DNA of 64,000 bases from Sphingopyxis sp. OAS728 (GTDB lineage Bacteria; Pseudomonadota; Alphaproteobacteria; Sphingomonadales; Sphingomonadaceae): the NCBI RefSeq assembly GCF_014873485.1, contig NZ_JADBDT010000001.1, positions 2,728,001 to 2,792,000 of the forward strand, written 5' to 3'. The stretch's first letter is position 1; every line of letters begins with the position of its first letter. This document shows, in pieces, positions 1 through 9,450 of the stretch. The position numbers were made by a program, and so were the translations under genes. Under the pieces are notes generated by a model. That model did not search any database and was not told the DNA's origin. It saw nothing but the letters and a program-made list of their open reading frames with translations.

Positions 1-10
1 CGTCTCTTCT

Positions 11-32
11 CCCCTCCCGCTTGCGGGAGGGG
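11..32. repeat. Perfect 10-bp hairpin, first copy
   Basis: Stem CCCCTCCCGC and GCGGGAGGGG with a TT loop. The same stem recurs at 105-126 with an AG loop. No T-run follows on either strand, so it looks like an intergenic repeat rather than an intrinsic terminator. It lies downstream of the LysR gene, which is on the minus strand. Confidence 0.7.
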
Positions 33-104
33 TCGGGGGTGGGCAGCAACGTTGCGATCAGCCCACCCCGCTGCGACTAACCAGCAAGCTGGCAAGTCTC
101 GCTG

Positions 105-126
105 CCCCTCCCGCAGGCGGGAGGGG
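105..126. repeat. Perfect 10-bp hairpin, second copy
   Basis: Same CCCCTCCCGC/GCGGGAGGGG stem as at 11-32, here with an AG loop. The two copies lie about 70 nt apart just beyond the LysR stop codon. Confidence 0.7.
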
Positions 127-177
127 ATATTCGAGCACTACTCAAACGGCAGCTTCCCACCCCTAAGCCGCCATTCC

Positions 178-1068
178 TCAAACCAGCCCCGCCATCCGCA
201 TCCGCGCTTTCATTTCCGCGATGAACAGCCGCACCGCGGGCAAGCCCGCGCGCGACGGTTCGAACAGCAGATGCACCGGCAGCGCGGGCGGCTGCTCATC
301 CGCCAGCAGCGATATCAGCCGCCCCGCATCGACCGCCTCGATGACCTGATAGCTCAGCAGATTGGCGATCCCCAGTCCCGCCTCGGCCGCCGCCAAAATC
401 CCGTCGACGGTGTTGAGAAGCAGCCGCGGCCGCGGTTCGACGCGCCAGCGGCCCGATACGAACTGCCATTCGCCCGCCGCTCGCGGCCCCATCGCCGCGA
501 TCAGGTCGTGCCCCGCCAGATCGGTCACGCTTGCAGGCGCCCCGCGCCGCGCCAGATAGGCCGGACTCGCGACCAGCATCTGCCGCACCCAGCCGATACG
601 AACCGCCTTCAGCCCCGAATCGGCGAGCGGCCCGATCCGCACGGCGACGTCGATCCCCTCCTCGACGATGCGGACATTGCGGTCGATCAGCATCATCCGC
701 ACCGCCAGCTCACGGTGCTGCGCCATCAGCCCGCCGACTACAGGTAGCACATGCAGCCGCCCGAACATCACTGGCGCGGTCAGGTGCAGCTGCCCACGCG
801 GTTCGGCCTCGGCACCGCGCAGCTCGCGCTCGGCGCCCGCGAGATCGGCGAGGATGCGCCGCGCCTGCTCCAGAAACGCCGCCCCCGCGTCGGTCAACGC
901 GACCGCGCGCGTCGAACGGTGGAACAGGCTCGTCCCCAGCCGCGCCTCGAGCGCCGCGATCCCGCGCGTTACCGCGGGCGGCGAGCTGCCGAGCTTGCGC
1001 GCCGCGGCGGCGAACCCGCCCTCGCTTGCGACAGCAACGAACATTTCCAGCGTGAGCAACCGGTCCAT
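178..1068 (-). CDS. LysR-family transcriptional regulator
   Basis: The 296-residue product opens with a winged helix-turn-helix (about residues 1-60, beginning MDRLLTLEMFVAVASEGGF) followed by a substrate-binding domain (about 90-290), the standard LysR arrangement and length. It should bind DNA in the cytoplasm and switch target genes in response to a small ligand. The reading frame extends further upstream, but the chosen ATG is the canonical LysR start; the extension would run into the divergent gene. It diverges from the flavin-fold operon beginning at 1207, its most likely target. A 5-bp inverted repeat lies just upstream of its start. The ligand cannot be told from sequence. Confidence 0.93.
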   Translation of the reverse strand: MDRLLTLEMFVAVASEGGFAAAARKLGSSPPAVTRGIAALEARLGTSLFHRSTRAVALTDAGAAFLEQARRILADLAGAERELRGAEAEPRGQLHLTAPVMFGRLHVLPVVGGLMAQHRELAVRMMLIDRNVRIVEEGIDVAVRIGPLADSGLKAVRIGWVRQMLVASPAYLARRGAPASVTDLAGHDLIAAMGPRAAGEWQFVSGRWRVEPRPRLLLNTVDGILAAAEAGLGIANLLSYQVIEAVDAGRLISLLADEQPPALPVHLLFEPSRAGLPAVRLFIAEMKARMRMAGLV

Positions 1069-1072
1069 TATT

Positions 1073-1089
1073 ATTCCATTTACCGGAAT
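1073..1089. promoter_or_regulatory. Possible LysR operator between divergent genes
   Basis: An ATTCC-N7-GGAAT inverted repeat sits 5 nt upstream of the LysR start and about 118 nt before the divergent operon. LysR proteins commonly bind interrupted dyads of this size in such intergenic regions. Only the dyad is seen; binding is inferred. Confidence 0.35.
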
Positions 1090-1206
1090 TAACTTGTTCG
1101 ATCTTCCTTCATTATCACCAACAGCGCAATGACATATATCCGGACGGGCGAACGAAGGCAGCCCTCCTCCCGGCCTTCGTTCGCTTCCTTTTCGAAAGGC
1201 GATCCG

Positions 1207-1833
1207 ATGGCGCAGAATTACCGGCACACATTGTTCGACGATGCGGTGAAGGCCGAGCAGGAGCGCCATGGCTCGCGCGCATCCTATGCCAAGATGGACG
1301 CCGGGGCCGATGGCACCCCCGACACGCTGACGCCCCGCGAAATCGCCTTTATCGAGGCACGCGACAGCTTTTACATGGCGAGCGTCAATGCCGAAGGCTG
1401 GCCCTATATGCAGCACCGCGGCGGCCCCGCGGGCTTCCTCCTCCACGTCGCGGGCAACCGCATCGGCTTCGCCGACTATCGCGGTAACAAGCAATATATC
1501 AGCACCGCCAATATCAAGGGCAATGACCGCGTCTCTTTGTTCCTGATGGATTATCCGAACAAGGAACGGCTGAAACTCGTCGGCCACGCCCACAGCGTCG
1601 AACTCGCCGACGATCCTGCCGCGGTCACCGCACTCATGCCAAAGGCTTATCGCGCGACGCCCGAGCGGGCCCTATTTATCGATGTGATCGGCTGGGAATG
1701 GAATTGCTCGCAGCACATCACCCCGCGCTTCACCGAGGCCGAGATTTCCGCCGCGATCCGCCCGATGGCGGATGAACTCAACCAATTGCGCGCCGAAATC
1801 GCCGCGCTCAGAGCAGAAAAGGACGCAAAATGA
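1207..1833 (+). CDS. Pyridoxamine 5'-phosphate oxidase-like (FMN split-barrel) family protein
   Basis: The 208-residue protein has a PNPOx-like split-barrel core (about 35-150, with the segment FYMASVNAEGWPYMQHRGGP typical of the family) and a short charged helical tail (ELNQLRAEIAALRAEK). Proteins of this fold bind FMN or F420 and reduce or oxidise small molecules; the substrate here is unknown, and it is not pdxH itself. The ATG at 1207 is preferred over an upstream in-frame ATG because the homologous region begins there. It heads an operon with a VOC protein (ATGA overlap), a DUF1348 protein and a small transporter, divergent from a LysR regulator that may control it. Confidence 0.85.
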   Translation: MAQNYRHTLFDDAVKAEQERHGSRASYAKMDAGADGTPDTLTPREIAFIEARDSFYMASVNAEGWPYMQHRGGPAGFLLHVAGNRIGFADYRGNKQYISTANIKGNDRVSLFLMDYPNKERLKLVGHAHSVELADDPAAVTALMPKAYRATPERALFIDVIGWEWNCSQHITPRFTEAEISAAIRPMADELNQLRAEIAALRAEKDAK

Positions 1834-2240
1834 CCACCGCACTGACCCAGGGCGCCCACCATATCGGCCTCGCCGTCCGCGATGTGACCGAAGCGCGCGA
1901 CTTCTTCGTCGAGGCCTTGGGCTTCACCGTCGCCGCCGAACGTCCCGACTATCCCGCGATCTTCGTCTCCGACGGCACGACCCTGCTCACGCTGTGGCAG
2001 GTCGCCGATCCCGCGAGCGCGACGCCGTTCGATCGCCGCGCCAATATCGGCCTTCACCATCTCGCGCTCCGCGTCGCCGACCTCGATGCGCTGCGTACCG
2101 TCTTCGCGCGCGTGCAGGGCCATCCCGGCGCGGTAATCGAATTCGACCCCGAACCGATCCGCGAAGGCGCGACGACGCATCATTTCATCGCCGCGATGCC
2201 CGGTGGTATCCGTATCGAATTCGCGACCCCCTTCGCCTGA
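1830..2240 (+). CDS. VOC (glyoxalase/bleomycin-resistance fold) family protein
   Basis: A single 136-residue vicinal-oxygen-chelate module with two beta-alpha-beta-beta-beta halves. Likely metal ligands are visible: a histidine in HHIGLAV near the N-terminus, one in LHHLALRV, and a glutamate in IRIEFATPF near the C-terminus. Family members act as dimers in lyase, dioxygenase or binding roles; nothing in the sequence selects one. The start codon overlaps the preceding stop (ATGA), which indicates translational coupling with the flavin-fold protein. Confidence 0.88.
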   Translation: MTTALTQGAHHIGLAVRDVTEARDFFVEALGFTVAAERPDYPAIFVSDGTTLLTLWQVADPASATPFDRRANIGLHHLALRVADLDALRTVFARVQGHPGAVIEFDPEPIREGATTHHFIAAMPGGIRIEFATPFA

Positions 2241-2252
2241 GAGGAAAAGCCG

Positions 2253-2729
2253 ATGGCCCGTCCCCCGCTTCCCCCCTTCGACCATGACAGCGCGGTCCTG
2301 AAAGTCCGCCTCGCGGAGGATGGCTGGAACAGCCGCGACCCCGAACGCGTCGCGCTCGCCTATACGCCGGACAGCGTGTGGCGGAACCGCTCGACCTTCG
2401 TCACCGGCCGCGCCGCGATCGTCGATTTCCTCACCGCCAAGTGGCAACGCGAGCACGACTATCGGCTGGTCAAAGGGCTTTGGGCCTTCACCGGCAACCG
2501 CATCTCGGTGCGCTTCGCCTATGAATGGCACGATGGCGATGGCCAGTGGTGGCGCTCTTATGGCAATGAGAATTGGGAATTCGCCGACAATGGCGAAATG
2601 CAGCGGCGCATCGCGAGCATCAACGATCTTGCGATCGGCGAGACAGACCGCCTGCTGCTCTGGCCGCGCGACGGCGCGGGCGACCGCCGGCCCGACGACC
2701 ATCCGGGCCTCGAAGAATTGGGCCTGTAG
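2253..2729 (+). CDS. DUF1348 / NTF2-like family protein
   Basis: 158 residues matching the DUF1348 pattern throughout: RPPLPPF start, [22 protein letters not shown], the WRNR segment, [22 protein letters not shown] and SYGNENWEF. The family has an NTF2-like cone fold. Its biochemical role is unestablished. It is third in the operon, 12 nt after the VOC gene with AGAGGAAAAG as ribosome-binding site. Family assignment is confident; function is open. Confidence 0.9.
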   Translation: MARPPLPPFDHDSAVLKVRLAEDGWNSRDPERVALAYTPDSVWRNRSTFVTGRAAIVDFLTAKWQREHDYRLVKGLWAFTGNRISVRFAYEWHDGDGQWWRSYGNENWEFADNGEMQRRIASINDLAIGETDRLLLWPRDGAGDRRPDDHPGLEELGL

Positions 2730-2754
2730 CCGCTACGACTGGGGAGGAATACCG

Positions 2755-3210
2755 ATGGCCGCCAACAATGCACCCGCCTTTGCCACGATCATGCTGCTCA
2801 CCGGCATCGGCATCCCGTTCCTTGCCGCGCTCAATTCGGGGCTGGGGCAAAAGCTTGGGCATCCGATGGCGGCGTCGGTCGTGCTGTTCGCGGTCGCGCT
2901 GCTCATCGCGATCATCGGCGCGCTGTGGACGGGATCGATGGGACAGGTGCGGCTGTCGGCCGAAACCCCTTTCCACTTCCACCTCGGCGGCATCTTCGTC
3001 GCCTTTTACGTCATCGCGGTGACCTTCATCGCGCCGCGCTTCGGGGTCGGCAATGCGATCTTCTTCGTGCTCGTCGGCCAGCTGATCAGCGCCGCGACGA
3101 TCGATCATTTCGGCCTGTTCGGCGCTATGCGCTCGGCGATCGACGCCAGGCGCATCGCGGGGATCGCGCTGATGATCGCTGGCGTCTGGCTCGCGCGACG
3201 TACGGGTTGA
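2755..3210 (+). CDS. DMT-type small membrane transporter, YdcZ (DUF606) family
   Basis: 151 residues with about five hydrophobic segments and conserved N-terminal features of YdcZ proteins (GIGIPFLAALNSGLGQKLG). These are half-size drug/metabolite-superfamily proteins in the inner membrane; the substrate is unknown. The chosen ATG follows GGGGAGGAAT. It closes the operon after the DUF1348 gene. The sequence beyond it contains only two repeat units. Confidence 0.85.
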   Translation: MAANNAPAFATIMLLTGIGIPFLAALNSGLGQKLGHPMAASVVLFAVALLIAIIGALWTGSMGQVRLSAETPFHFHLGGIFVAFYVIAVTFIAPRFGVGNAIFFVLVGQLISAATIDHFGLFGAMRSAIDARRIAGIALMIAGVWLARRTG

Positions 3211-3249
3211 AGGCTGGAAACGACCGATTGCGGCCGCTCCGCTACCTAA

Positions 3250-3336
3250 CCCGTTCGCATCGAGCGAAGTCGAGATGCCCCTCGGGCTAGGCGCGATCTC
3301 GATGGGTGTCTCGACTTCGCTCGACACGAATGGGAA
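3250..3336. repeat. Intergenic palindromic repeat, family B (CGAGCGAAGTCGAGA type)
   Basis: Two inverted arms, around CGAGCGAAGTCGAGA (3261-3275) and TCTCGACTTCGCTCG (3309-3323), flanked by CCGTTCGCA and CACGAATGGG. A second copy lies at 57590-57676 next to a gene end. This fits a REP-like element; it is followed by a family A unit in the same gap. Confidence 0.8.
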
Positions 3337-3378
3337 GAGGGCGTGGCTGTTTTCGACCGATTGCCGACCTATCCTGCA

Positions 3379-3453
3379 TCGTCACCCCGGACTTGATCCG
3401 GGGTCCATGACTTCGGCGCCGCGATGGATCCCGGATCAAGTCCGGGGTGACGA
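3379..3453. repeat. Intergenic palindromic repeat, family A (CCGGACTTGATCCGG type)
   Basis: Left arm GTCACCCCGGACTTGATCC and right arm GGATCAAGTCCGGGGTGAC, about 30 nt apart, form a long inverted repeat. Full copies recur at 59709-59783 and 63671-63746, with a half copy at 56941-56971. The gap 3211-3518 holds only these repeats; no gene is seen in it. Confidence 0.85.
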
Positions 3454-3518
3454 AGAAGAAGGAGGCAACGGCCGATCCCCACCCCATAACCGCCGTTACA
3501 CTGGCCGGAATCGGGCCC

Positions 3519-3923
3519 CTACATATGCGCCGTCACCTCGGGCGCATTCCACCAATTATTGGCCGCGCCGTCCATATGCTGCACCGGCAGCGCCGCCATC
3601 TCGGCGGGCGTCAGATCGTCGAGGCACGCGATCGACACCGAATAATAGGCGCCGCCAATCTCCTCGACATAGCCGTGGCCGAACGACGACACGCCGCACG
3701 TCTTGCAAAAGACATGATGCGCGCTGCCCGATCCGAACACATATTCCTCAAGCGCCGCGGGATCGGTCAGCAGGCGAAAGGCGTCGGGCTTGATCTGCGC
3801 GCTCCAGTTGCGCTTCTTGGTGCAGATCGAGCAATTGCATTTGCCCGTCCCCGCATCGAGATCGATATCGGCCTCGAATTTGACGGCGCCGCAGTGGCAC
3901 GAACCATGGTGGGTCTTCAGCAT
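3519..3923 (-). CDS. GFA family (glutathione-dependent formaldehyde-activating fold) protein
   Basis: 134 residues with the zinc-binding cysteines of the GFA fold: C9 and C11 (SCHCGAV), C29, C31 and C34 (CNCSIC), and C73 and C76 (CKTCGVSSFGHG). The founding member was reported to condense formaldehyde with glutathione, but many relatives are uncharacterised, so the fold is safer than the reaction. It is a single gene on the minus strand downstream of the WYL regulator. Confidence 0.9.
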   Translation of the reverse strand: MLKTHHGSCHCGAVKFEADIDLDAGTGKCNCSICTKKRNWSAQIKPDAFRLLTDPAALEEYVFGSGSAHHVFCKTCGVSSFGHGYVEEIGGAYYSVSIACLDDLTPAEMAALPVQHMDGAANNWWNAPEVTAHM

Positions 3924-4000
3924 CTTTCATCCTCCGGTCTGGCGGCGCGCGCTGCGCCCCTCACCCGAAGGGGATTAGCCCACCCCCCTGACAGATCATG

Positions 4001-4696
4001 TCAGGAGGCCGCATCCAGTCCATTCTGCCGCCACCAGTCGGCCATCAGCACCGCGCGCCGCCGCCCGAAGCCTTCGCTGCCGATCCGCGCCGCGGCGATG
4101 CGGTCGATGCGAAAGCTGCGGAAATCCTGCCGCAGCAGGCACCAGGCCGCGATGATCTGCTTGTCCTCGAAATAGGCGAGCGCGGCGGGCCAGATCGCGC
4201 GTTCGGTCGCGGCGCCCTTTTCGTCGGCATAGTCGATATGCAGCACCTTTTCCGCGCGCATCGCGTCGCGCACGACGGCAAGCAATGGCGCATTGCTCTC
4301 ACGCCAGCGGCTGTTCACCGGCCACAGCCCCGACTCGTCGATCCGCTGCTTGAGCTCGTCGGGGCTCGCCGCCGCGATCTTGGCGAGCGCCAGCCCCGCG
4401 GCGCGCGACAGCGACCCGTCCTGCCGCCCCTCGACCCAGCGCGCGCCGAGCACCAGCGCCTCCAGCTCCTCGGCGGTGAACATCAAGGGCGGCAGGAAGA
4501 ATCCCGGCCGCAGCATATAGCCGACCCCCGCCTCGCCCTCGATCGGCGCCCCCAAGGCGACCAGCGCCTGGATGTCGCGATAGAGCGTGCGCACCGACAC
4601 GCCCTGCTCTTCGGCGAGTATCTCCGCCGTCACCGGCCGCCGCCGCCGGCGCAAATTGTCAATGATCGCGAAGAGCCGCCCCGTCTTGTCCGCCAT
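4001..4696 (-). CDS. YafY-type transcriptional regulator (HTH + WYL domain)
   Basis: 231 residues: an N-terminal DeoR-like HTH (about 5-58, TAEILAEEQGVSVRTLYRDI) and a C-terminal WYL domain (about 130-205). WYL regulators sense small ligands or nucleic acids and control nearby genes. It lies 15 nt downstream of the DUF6265 gene on the same strand and may share its transcript; the GFA gene is 77 nt further. The domain assignment is clear, the target is not. Confidence 0.9.
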   Translation of the reverse strand: MADKTGRLFAIIDNLRRRRRPVTAEILAEEQGVSVRTLYRDIQALVALGAPIEGEAGVGYMLRPGFFLPPLMFTAEELEALVLGARWVEGRQDGSLSRAAGLALAKIAAASPDELKQRIDESGLWPVNSRWRESNAPLLAVVRDAMRAEKVLHIDYADEKGAATERAIWPAALAYFEDKQIIAAWCLLRQDFRSFRIDRIAAARIGSEGFGRRRAVLMADWWRQNGLDAAS

Positions 4697-4711
4697 GATA
4701 CTCCGCTTCGC

Positions 4712-5152
4712 TCAGCGCCGCCGATAGGTCCAGCTCCGCGCCTTCGTCCCGTCGATCTTCGAGATCGTCGCGGTCAGCGTGTCGCCGGTGCGCGCATAGG
4801 CGATGCGCTGCGGATAATCATGCGCGGCATTTTCGAAGGTCGCGCTCGTCGCATCATGCTTCGCCAGCGGAAACGCGACCGGCGCGCGCGCCTGCGGCTG
4901 CGCCAGATAGGCGAGCGTGCCGCCCTCCCCCGCCGCGATCCGCAGAAATTCGAACTCGCGCAAGCTCTCGCCGCGCCCCGACCGGCTGTACCCGATCATC
5001 ATCGCCCCGCGCGGCGCCGACCAGCTCTCCTCGGTCCAGCGCCCGTCGGCCTCGCTCACCCAGTCGCCCGCGAGCCAGCCGAGATCCGCGACGCTCGCCG
5101 CCGGGCTCGCCGCGACGAGCAAGAGCGATAGAACAGCCGCCATCATCCGCAT
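4712..5152 (-). CDS. Exported DUF6265 family protein
   Basis: 146 residues with an N-terminal signal peptide (hydrophobic stretch 4-18, cleavage near SPAAS), then the DUF6265 core with LGWLAGDWVSEADGRWTEESW, REFEFLRI and ENAAHDYPQRIAYAR. The fold resembles a small lipocalin-like barrel; function is unknown. GGGAGAGG precedes the ATG. It opens the minus-strand pair with the WYL regulator and diverges from the thiC leader. Confidence 0.82.
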   Translation of the reverse strand: MRMMAAVLSLLLVAASPAASVADLGWLAGDWVSEADGRWTEESWSAPRGAMMIGYSRSGRGESLREFEFLRIAAGEGGTLAYLAQPQARAPVAFPLAKHDATSATFENAAHDYPQRIAYARTGDTLTATISKIDGTKARSWTYRRR

Positions 5153-5201
5153 CGAACCTCTCCCTCGCCGCTCTTTACCACCGCCCCGCCGCCATCATCA
5201 A

Positions 5202-5230
5202 TGGACAGCTGACCGACCGCCGCCTATAAG
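5202..5230 (+). promoter_or_regulatory. Sigma-70-type promoter of thiC
   Basis: TGGACA (5202-5207) and TATAAG (5225-5230) are separated by exactly 17 nt, each one mismatch from consensus. The predicted transcription start near 5237 coincides with the beginning of the TPP riboswitch. Confidence 0.65.
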
Positions 5231-5236
5231 CACACC

Positions 5237-7272
<2,036 letters not shown>

Positions 7273-7357
7273 GTAAGCGTGAGCTGAGAGCCACTACCCG
7301 CTACATTGACGTTCAGCGCCAGATTCCATAGCTTCGCTCGAAAGGCGAGGAATAGTC

Positions 7358-8134
7358 ATGACCATAAAAGTGCACAGTGTCGACCACGACGACGTTATTA
7401 AGAGCGCCTACGCCGTGGGATGCACGACCTATAATTTTGCCTTGAAAGAGTTCATTCCTCTTATCGACAGATTTGATGAGCAAAGGAAAAAGCAGAACGC
7501 TAAATTCTACGCCAGATTGAGAGAGGATATAGTAAAAGGTTGCATAATGCCGCCGATTACCCTTGCATTTGTATCCAAATCCAATTCAAATAACGGCTCG
7601 ATCAAAGATATAAATAATTTTGTCAACGATAACGTTTCTAAAGGATATATTCTGGACGGACTTCAGAGGTTAAATACCTTGCTATCATCATCAAAAGATG
7701 CGGGCTTTGATGGAAGTAGAAATTTATACGTCAATATCATTATTACTGAAAAATATGACTTCCTACTTTATCGAATGATAACATTGAATAATGGGCAGAA
7801 GCCCATGACGCCTCGTCATCAGATAGAAATTCTGACTAAAAACTTGCTTGATTTTACCAGCTTCGAAAATATCGTTATTCAGACAGAAAAGGAGACGGAA
7901 GAATCTCTTGTTCACGGGTCATTTAAGCTAGCCGACATATCAGCCGCCTATACCGCCTTTCTTACGAACAACGTTAACAATGATAATAACAAAATCATTG
8001 ATGAGAAAATGAATGAGATTTTGGTCGGCCGCGTCATGAGCAATGATCTGTCGAGTTCAAAATCTGAGTTCTCGGATATACTATCACTCGTAGACAAATT
8101 CTCGATTGATAAGTCTGCAAAAAAATGGCTGTAA
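7358..8134 (+). CDS. ParB/DGQHR-like (DndB/DUF262-related) protein, interrupted by an in-frame TAA
   Basis: 258 residues up to an in-frame TAA. Visible signature: YARLREDIVKGCIMPPITLAF (51-71), then D100-G-L-Q-R104 in YILDGLQRLNTLL, then LNNGQKPMTPRHQIEIL (143-159). This order of a PPI-type strand, a DGQ(H/Q)R-type motif and a conserved N/Q patch is that of DGQHR (DndB-like) and ParB-nuclease/DUF262 proteins; here the third motif position is Leu instead of Gln. Codons are AT-rich, unlike all neighbours. AGGCGAGGAA precedes the ATG. The same frame continues open beyond the stop to 8392, so the intact product was probably about 344 residues. It is coupled to a HEPN-motif gene. Function is inferred only. 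Confidence 0.6.
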   Translation: MTIKVHSVDHDDVIKSAYAVGCTTYNFALKEFIPLIDRFDEQRKKQNAKFYARLREDIVKGCIMPPITLAFVSKSNSNNGSIKDINNFVNDNVSKGYILDGLQRLNTLLSSSKDAGFDGSRNLYVNIIITEKYDFLLYRMITLNNGQKPMTPRHQIEILTKNLLDFTSFENIVIQTEKETEESLVHGSFKLADISAAYTAFLTNNVNNDNNKIIDEKMNEILVGRVMSNDLSSSKSEFSDILSLVDKFSIDKSAKKWL

Positions 8135-8392
8135 ATTCAAAATAATTTGATTGGGTTTACTGTCGGATCAAAATTATCCTTTGACGTCGTTAACGATCTT
8201 GATGCTGAAGATTTCGCGCGTGAAATTCAAAAGTTTGAATCCGCGTTTTCGTCAATCAATCCCTCCAAGGTAAATGTTGGACGATACAGGCGAGAATTGT
8301 CTGAACATTACTTTAAAGAGTTGGAGAATTATGTAGATGCGAATGTCGACGACATAACGGAGAGCTTTTTCGATCTAACCGTCGCTGACTGA
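8135..8392 (+). pseudogene. In-frame C-terminal continuation of the ParB/DGQHR-like gene beyond the TAA
   Basis: This segment is in the same frame as the preceding gene and stays open for about 85 codons in AT-rich DNA, where chance stops are frequent. Its translation (FTVGSKLSFDVVNDLDAEDFA and so on) looks coding. It has no internal methionine and no ribosome-binding site; only a TTG at 8147 could start it. The simplest reading is one gene with a nonsense codon at 8132-8134. Readthrough or a sequencing error is also possible. It ends one base before the start codon of the HEPN gene. Confidence 0.55.
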
Positions 8393-8393
8393 A

Positions 8394-9284
8394 ATGAAAA
8401 CCTTTCAGGTTTTGGATACACCGAGAAGCTCTCAGGCATTGCCAGAGGAGCTAAGGAGCGGTGCAAAACTTCCTCATATATCCGATATATACAAGATCCT
8501 TATGGGCCGCGCCGATATCAAGCGGGTTTCTTCAGGACATATATATAAATGCAGGTATGATTTCGTTTTTGAGACTCACACTAACGGGATCATTGGTTCA
8601 AACGGATTTATTGCTAGAATTACAGAAGAATCCGTTAGCAAGGCAGATTTCTTAAAGGAGTTTTCTAGACTCAAGAGAGACAACGTCGAATTTTATAAAA
8701 ATCTTCGCCAAGAAATATGTCATTGCATTGTAGCTCTCTTAGAGGAGAGCTACGTAGAGTCCTTCGTGTACCTATATAGAAGCATGGAGAAAGTCGCGAT
8801 TGCATTTCCGCTTCAATATATATCCTCCATCGCCGATTTTCATAAGGCAAAAGAGGCGCTGGATTCCCTATTTAGATCAGATTCTGGAGAACTAGCTTTT
8901 GCTTCAAAATTTGCAAAACTACTTTCCAAGAACAGAGACTATCTCACCGAATACAAAGTTTCGTTCTACACAGAAATTGAAAATGTGAACGAATTTAAAG
9001 TTCTTGTTAAAGAGATAAACAGATGCTGCCCCGATACATTTAAAGAAAATGCGGATATAAATGAGGATGAGGGATATTTTTCTATAGATTTTTCGCAAGT
9101 TCCGAGTTTAATTGTCAATGTTCGGAATAGACTGTTTCATAATAGCAACTCCGGTCAAGCAAACTTCAACATAGACAAGATCGGCGGCGCCGAGGAGCTT
9201 TGTCGCATGATGGTTTATGGAGGACTCCATTGGCTAACGCTGGTTTACGGCGAGGTCGTCAGAGAACGCCTGCGGAAAATTTGA
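8394..9284 (+). CDS. HEPN-motif protein (putative RNase effector)
   Basis: 296 residues, mostly predicted helical, with R244-N-R-L-F-H249, a match to the Rx4-6H catalytic motif of HEPN domains (typically RNxxxH), in the context VPSLIVNVRNRLFHN. HEPN proteins are often RNases in toxin-antitoxin and abortive-infection systems. The N-terminal half (1-230) is not recognised. The ATG lies 1 nt after the stop of the upstream frame, so the two genes are likely co-translated. AT-rich codon use matches the partner and not the surrounding genome, indicating joint horizontal acquisition. The HEPN call rests on one motif plus helical context, so it is moderate. Confidence 0.55.
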   Translation: MKTFQVLDTPRSSQALPEELRSGAKLPHISDIYKILMGRADIKRVSSGHIYKCRYDFVFETHTNGIIGSNGFIARITEESVSKADFLKEFSRLKRDNVEFYKNLRQEICHCIVALLEESYVESFVYLYRSMEKVAIAFPLQYISSIADFHKAKEALDSLFRSDSGELAFASKFAKLLSKNRDYLTEYKVSFYTEIENVNEFKVLVKEINRCCPDTFKENADINEDEGYFSIDFSQVPSLIVNVRNRLFHNSNSGQANFNIDKIGGAEELCRMMVYGGLHWLTLVYGEVVRERLRKI

Positions 9285-9450
9285 TCCGGCGGGATGCGAT
9301 TGCGGTGACAGTTCACCAAACCCCAAAATTGCAGACCTACGAGGCGCCCCACCTCTCCGGCGGCGCCGAATAGCCCCGCAAATCCTATTTCGCACACCGC
9401 ACCCCAAAAACCCCTTTCCTAATAAATCCCCGTCTGGTTCATCCTGTTGG

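Noticed and set aside
7273..7357. Attachment-site repeats flanking the AT-rich island
   Set aside because: I compared both edges (7273-7357 and 9285-9450) by eye and saw no direct repeat, integrase or tRNA end.
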